A stretch of DNA of 64,000 nucleotides from Rallus limicola (lineage: Eukaryota > Chordata > Aves > Gruiformes > Rallidae), in the NCBI GenBank assembly GCA_022605955.1, contig JAKCOZ010000007.1:31164991-31228990 (forward strand), given 5' to 3'. Shown here piece by piece: positions 61,413 to 64,000 of this stretch. The notes beneath the pieces are model-generated. The model had not been told where the DNA came from. It was given only the letters and a program-made list of their open reading frames with translations, and searched no databases. Each line of letters opens with the position of its first letter. Position 1 is the stretch's first letter. Both the position numbers and the translations under genes were made by a program.

Positions 61413-64000
61413 CCAAAAGGGGAGTCTCTCAGAGACTGGACCTAAAGCATGTGTTGAATAACATGGGCTTCATATTAAGCTCTATCAATAACCTGAGTGG
61501 CAGACTTCAATGTCACACCTGTCTCCTTGAATTCCCCCACAACCATACAATTAGCTAAAGCATAGTGGTGTTAAAAAAACTGGGAATTAATGTTGAAAAA
61601 AACTGAAAACATTGTTTTCTAGGTAACATACCCTTAGCTTCACCCTGACCACTGTCATTCTGTGTTCCAGACACTGAAAGAAAGCAAAATCTTTTTCCCA
61701 GCTGAAATATCGAAGGTAAATTTTAACCTATGACTGGATAAAAACTCCAAGGGCCAAAATTTGAAGCCAGTACCACAGAAAAAAAAATGCTGTTCCAAAT
61801 ACTCTTATAGTTACCAGACTCTTTGAATAAAAAACAATGGAACAATAAGCTCTCAGACAGCAGCTAACGAGTGCTTGGACAAAGCTTTGTTCACAGGTAC
61901 TTCAGTTGGGTGACTAGAGCTGTAGCAGTGCGATTGCAAACTCTAGAAAACCTCCAGACATCCACAAACACACCACAAAGATGCTCCCATGAACAAGACA
62001 GGAAGAAAAAGGAGTGTGAAAGGAAAATGAAGTCAAGAGTTGAAGTAACTTGCCCAAGAGCCAAATATAAAATACAGAACTAAAGTCTTTTCCACTTGCC
62101 ACCAGGACCTTGGTGTTTGCTGGTTTTTATAATTCCAAAGTCCAGCCTGAGGGTCCATTTCTGAGAAAGGGCTGATTTTTTTTCATGTTACTAGGATGTA
62201 AAGCAATAGGCAATTCCACCTGAAGTGGGGGATGTCCTGTTATCATTTCCTCACCTGAGAATGAGCATTTTTGTTAATGAGACCTGAGACTCCTCAGCTA
62301 AGAATAAGAAAATTAATCCACTTAATAATTTTTAAATGGGATACTTGACAATTCCCCCTTGACAGGAAGCAGTAAAAATAGGAAATATTTCAATTCCCAT
62401 AACCCATGGATTCCTAAGTATTACTGCATTCTCTCTCATTCCAACCATAATTAGGATAATTAATTGCAGTGGCAGGAACAGCAGGTCTTCTTCACCAAAT
62501 CTCCTGCATACGAACGTTTTGTTAGTGTGTGAGAATACAGTGAAGTACCAGCTGCTGATAAAAGAGTAACTGTTCTTATTCACATGTTCCAGCTGTGACC
62601 ACACAATAAAACTAAAACATGCAAGAATCCACATTTTTGTCTATTCCCACATATGCTTTGTGTGTAACTTCACTCATTGCTTCTATATACATATATACAA
62701 TAGCTTTTGCCCTATTTTTCTTCTGCTCACAGCTGTATGATTTTAACTGACACCAGAAATTGGAGAAGATTACTGCTGGAAGTATTTTTATATACTTACT
62801 TTACCTATGACTAGTAAAAGAATAAAGGAAATATTAAAAGGTTTCATTTAAACAAATGTTTGATTTTGATTGTTCTGGTCATTGAGTCCTGAAAGAGATT
62901 CCTTTGGCTCTGATGGACAAGTCGAGACATGAGCTCAACCCTCAGCATGGACTTTGTACATTTCCTAAGATATGTCTTTATAATCTGCCCTGTTTCAGAA
63001 CTTCCCCTTCCTCTGTGCCTCAACAGTCCCAAGGAAAGGAGGAACCTACAACAGATAGCCACCATTGCAGTAAAACATGTGGTCACATATCTTAGATGTT
63101 CAAAGGACATTTAGCAGCCAGCTGCTACTGCCATCATCAGAAGTGAGGAGAAGCTGATACCCAAACCTGAGCACCAGGCAATGCAACTCTCCAACCACAT
63201 CCCACTGGCCCATGAAGCCAGTGGCCCATGAAACCTCTCCACCATGTCTTCAAATGAAAAGTGTCTGACATTGTCATGCAGGCAGCTTGATCTCCTCTCC
63301 ATGTGGTACATGGGGGTGCTCTCAGAGGGGCACAGATGTCATAACCATAAAGCCCTAACTGTCAACAGCAGCATTTGGTACAGAAAACCAGGAAAAGCCA
63401 GGGATGAGTAAGGATAAAATGGAGATGAATTATTAGATCTCTTGCTTTTCACAAAGCACACCATAAAAACACACTAATCTCACACATCAGTTGTCTGCAA
63501 ATCTATTCTGAAGGTATATTTGGGACTAGCAACTTGTTTACAGAAGAACCAGTCAGGTTCAGCTGCAGCATTGGCATTGTTTGTGCCCTAGAGAGCTCCT
63601 ACACTGCCCACCAAATTGTGCACGTCACACCCCACATGTGTGGCACACAGAATTTCACTAGCAGCAATCACTAGGACAGTCAGATGTTGCTGCCAGAGGT
63701 GCGCCGAGAAGGGGACAAGAAGGAGAAAGTAGATTTTGCCCACTTAAAGAGCCTATTAAATCAGTGCTGAACCCATGAGTGCTCTTCTGTATCTCATATG
63801 CCTCCATGTGGCTTTCAAAGAGCAGATTTTCTTTTCTGTTTCAGAAATGAAAGCTTTGGTAATCAGTAAGCCATTATTTGAATAGGCACTTGATGAATTC
63901 CTGCAGCTGACTTTAAGAATCTGTAATTTCCTCCTTGGTGGCTTTCATAAATGATAGTGAGACTGAAATGGATAGGTACCCTTCCTTGAAGGTTATTAAA
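61413..64000. other. Non-coding unique sequence
   Basis: No gene recognised. It contains the MIR-like relic at 62038-62106. Small frames at 62844-63311 on both strands lack family features. Confidence 0.5.
62038..62106 (-). mobile_element. MIR-like SINE relic, minus strand
   Basis: The plus strand reads 'gttgaagtaacttgcccaag', then a diverged spacer, 'aatacagaactaaagtc' and 'ttttccacttgccacc'. The reverse complement of MIR has the same order: 'taagtaacttgcccaagg', 'aacccaggtct' and 'ctctttccactacacca'. Spacing also agrees. It is an old relic. Confidence 0.5.

Noticed and set aside
1..64000. CRISPR arrays, bacterial operons, tRNA or rRNA genes
   Set aside because: No regularly spaced repeats, no tRNA cloverleaf with a credible B box, no rRNA core sequence, and a repeat content that is vertebrate.

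Overview
The window looks like non-coding vertebrate nuclear DNA, most likely from a bird. The evidence is AT-rich composition with few CpGs, no long reading frames (the longest open stretches are about 130-150 codons and look like chance), and at least ten dispersed CR1 LINE fragments. Several of these carry the diagnostic avian 3' tail of ATTCTATG-type octamers. There is also one solo LTR of an endogenous retrovirus family that, from memory, is widespread in neoavian birds. I saw no bacterial or organellar genes, operons, CRISPR arrays, rRNA or tRNA genes, and no exon that I can assign to a known protein. The window is best read as intergenic or intronic sequence.

Layout. 1-5610 is unique sequence with a hairpin near 2.29 kb and a GC-richer patch at 4.2-5.4 kb. 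5611-7545 holds two CR1 3' ends. 7546-18910 is mostly unique, with a MIR/CORE-SINE-like relic at 12.84 kb, an old amniote repeat at 14.13 kb, a hairpin at 15.06 kb, and a coding-like, splice-like block at 16.64-17.18 kb. A CR1 lies at 18.91-19.30 kb and two more at 24.66-25.31 kb. A possible orphan exon with a strong acceptor sits at 26.35 kb, and the solo LTR at 26.98-27.64 kb. 27.6-32.4 kb is unique with a small local duplication. CR1 copies follow at 32.42 kb (+), 37.13 kb (-) and 39.90-40.75 kb (+, the longest, with a decayed ORF2 C-terminus). 40.75-53.0 kb is long AT-rich unique DNA with a few ancient repeat relics, an AC microsatellite, a palindromic minisatellite and an AT cruciform. 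53.0-53.9 kb holds two CR1 pieces and a second AC microsatellite. 54.3 kb has a strand-biased GT tract, 56.76 kb a perfect 13-bp hairpin, 59.40 kb an old amniote repeat, 61.03 kb a minus-strand CR1, and 62.04 kb a MIR-like relic.

No genes act together here. The useful annotation is the repeat landscape plus a few unexplained structures: three compact hairpins, two exon-like blocks, a CTCF-like motif and the GT tract. I did not find a convincing new biological system. The coding-like block at 16.6-17.2 kb and the perfect hairpin at 56.76 kb most deserve a check. All family names rest on recognised sequence patterns, not on a database search.
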